From contig JADNRZ010000005.1 of NCBI GenBank assembly GCA_015501605.1, forward strand, positions 1,116,001 through 1,180,000: 64,000 bases of DNA, given 5' to 3'. The stretch comes from Panaeolus papilionaceus (taxonomy: Eukaryota > Basidiomycota > Agaricomycetes > Agaricales). The translations under genes and the position numbers were made by a program. Positions 63,571-64,000 of this stretch are shown one piece after another; positions within the stretch are counted from its first letter, which is position 1; each line of letters starts with the position of its first letter. Below the pieces are notes generated by a model that worked only from the letters and a program-made list of their open reading frames with translations, searched no databases and was not told where the DNA came from.

Positions 63571-64000
63571 TTAAGCCTTCTTGTTAACATCCTGCTGAGC
63601 CTCTCCCTTGTCCCTGCGGACATTGCCTTTTGTAAAATAGACTTTTTAAAAAGAGATCGACAACAAAAGGTTCTATATCCATACCTTGGACTTCCTGGGA
63701 GCGGTCACCAGTTACAGCACCGATGATGTTGTCTTTCTTGCCGCCGATGCGGTCCTTGGTGCCTTCTGCGTAGCCCTTGGTCTGAGCGGCCTTATACTCG
63801 GCTTCACCGGCGGCGTGCTCCTCCTTCCCAGACTGCTGCCAGGAGGTTGCTCCGGTCATGTTACCGATAGTCTCGACAATGTTTCCCTTGGTGGAGTGGA
63901 GTTGACCGGTGGTCTTGCTGGTGAAGGAATCGTCGTTAGACCTGGTCACCGATTCCAAATAGGACAAAACTGGCTTACTTGGGCTCGCCAGAGAGGGTGT
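63571..64000 (-). CDS. CsbD-like stress protein (Hmp1-type), partial at right edge
   Basis: Small hydrophilic protein of the CsbD-like group, often annotated in fungi after Ustilago Hmp1, a mismatch and cruciform DNA-binding protein. The visible exons are 63979-64000 (cut by the window), 63685-63941 and 63571-63626. They read [71 protein letters not shown] and then [17 protein letters not shown] before TAA 63571-63573. The intron 63942-63978 would be only 37 bases, so that join is less certain. The last intron (63627-63684) is well supported, because splicing restores the conserved C-terminal KGEAQQD segment. The 5' end lies outside the window. Confidence 0.82.

Overview
The window is nuclear DNA from a filamentous basidiomycete, most likely an agaricomycete. 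Genes are split by many short GT-AG introns of about 45-65 bases. The recognisable proteins are compact fungal housekeeping types, and upstream regions are pyrimidine-rich with occasional TATA boxes. I see no bacterial, viral or organellar block and no convincing transposon.

Layout: 1-285 holds the 3' end of a gene. 286-7100 holds hypothetical genes of uncertain structure. 7270-9216 is a divergent ribosomal protein pair (uS15/RPS13 and eS6/RPS6). 9217-12900 is poorly resolved. 12944-15880 is a Vps3/Vps39-type vacuolar sorting protein that appears to lack its N-terminal CNH part. 17761-19855 is a Gyp8/TBC1D20-type Rab GAP with a C-terminal membrane anchor. 21032-28303 holds three same-strand metabolic enzymes: a HAD polyol/sugar phosphatase, myo-inositol oxygenase and an aldo-keto reductase. 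28709-30656 is NMD3 and, divergent from it, 30927-37185 is UDP-glucose:glycoprotein glucosyltransferase ending in HDEL. 40627-41318 is the Rad6 E2. 44651-45744 is a small C2H2 zinc-finger protein. 46971-50273 and 57509-60844 are two direct copies of a plant-type (P3A) plasma-membrane proton ATPase, separated by 7.2 kb with no clear gene. The right edge cuts a CsbD-like stress protein.

Functional themes: ribosome production (RPS13, RPS6, NMD3), endomembrane traffic and ER quality control (Vps3-like, Gyp8-like, UGGT), and possible inositol/uronate metabolism (MIOX plus aldo-keto reductase and phosphatase). The strongest unusual signals are the ATPase pair, with identical exon lengths after exon 1 and patchy long identical blocks that suggest gene conversion, the apparently CNH-less Vps3-like gene, and the possible inositol-catabolic neighbourhood. 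I found no clear case of a wholly new system.
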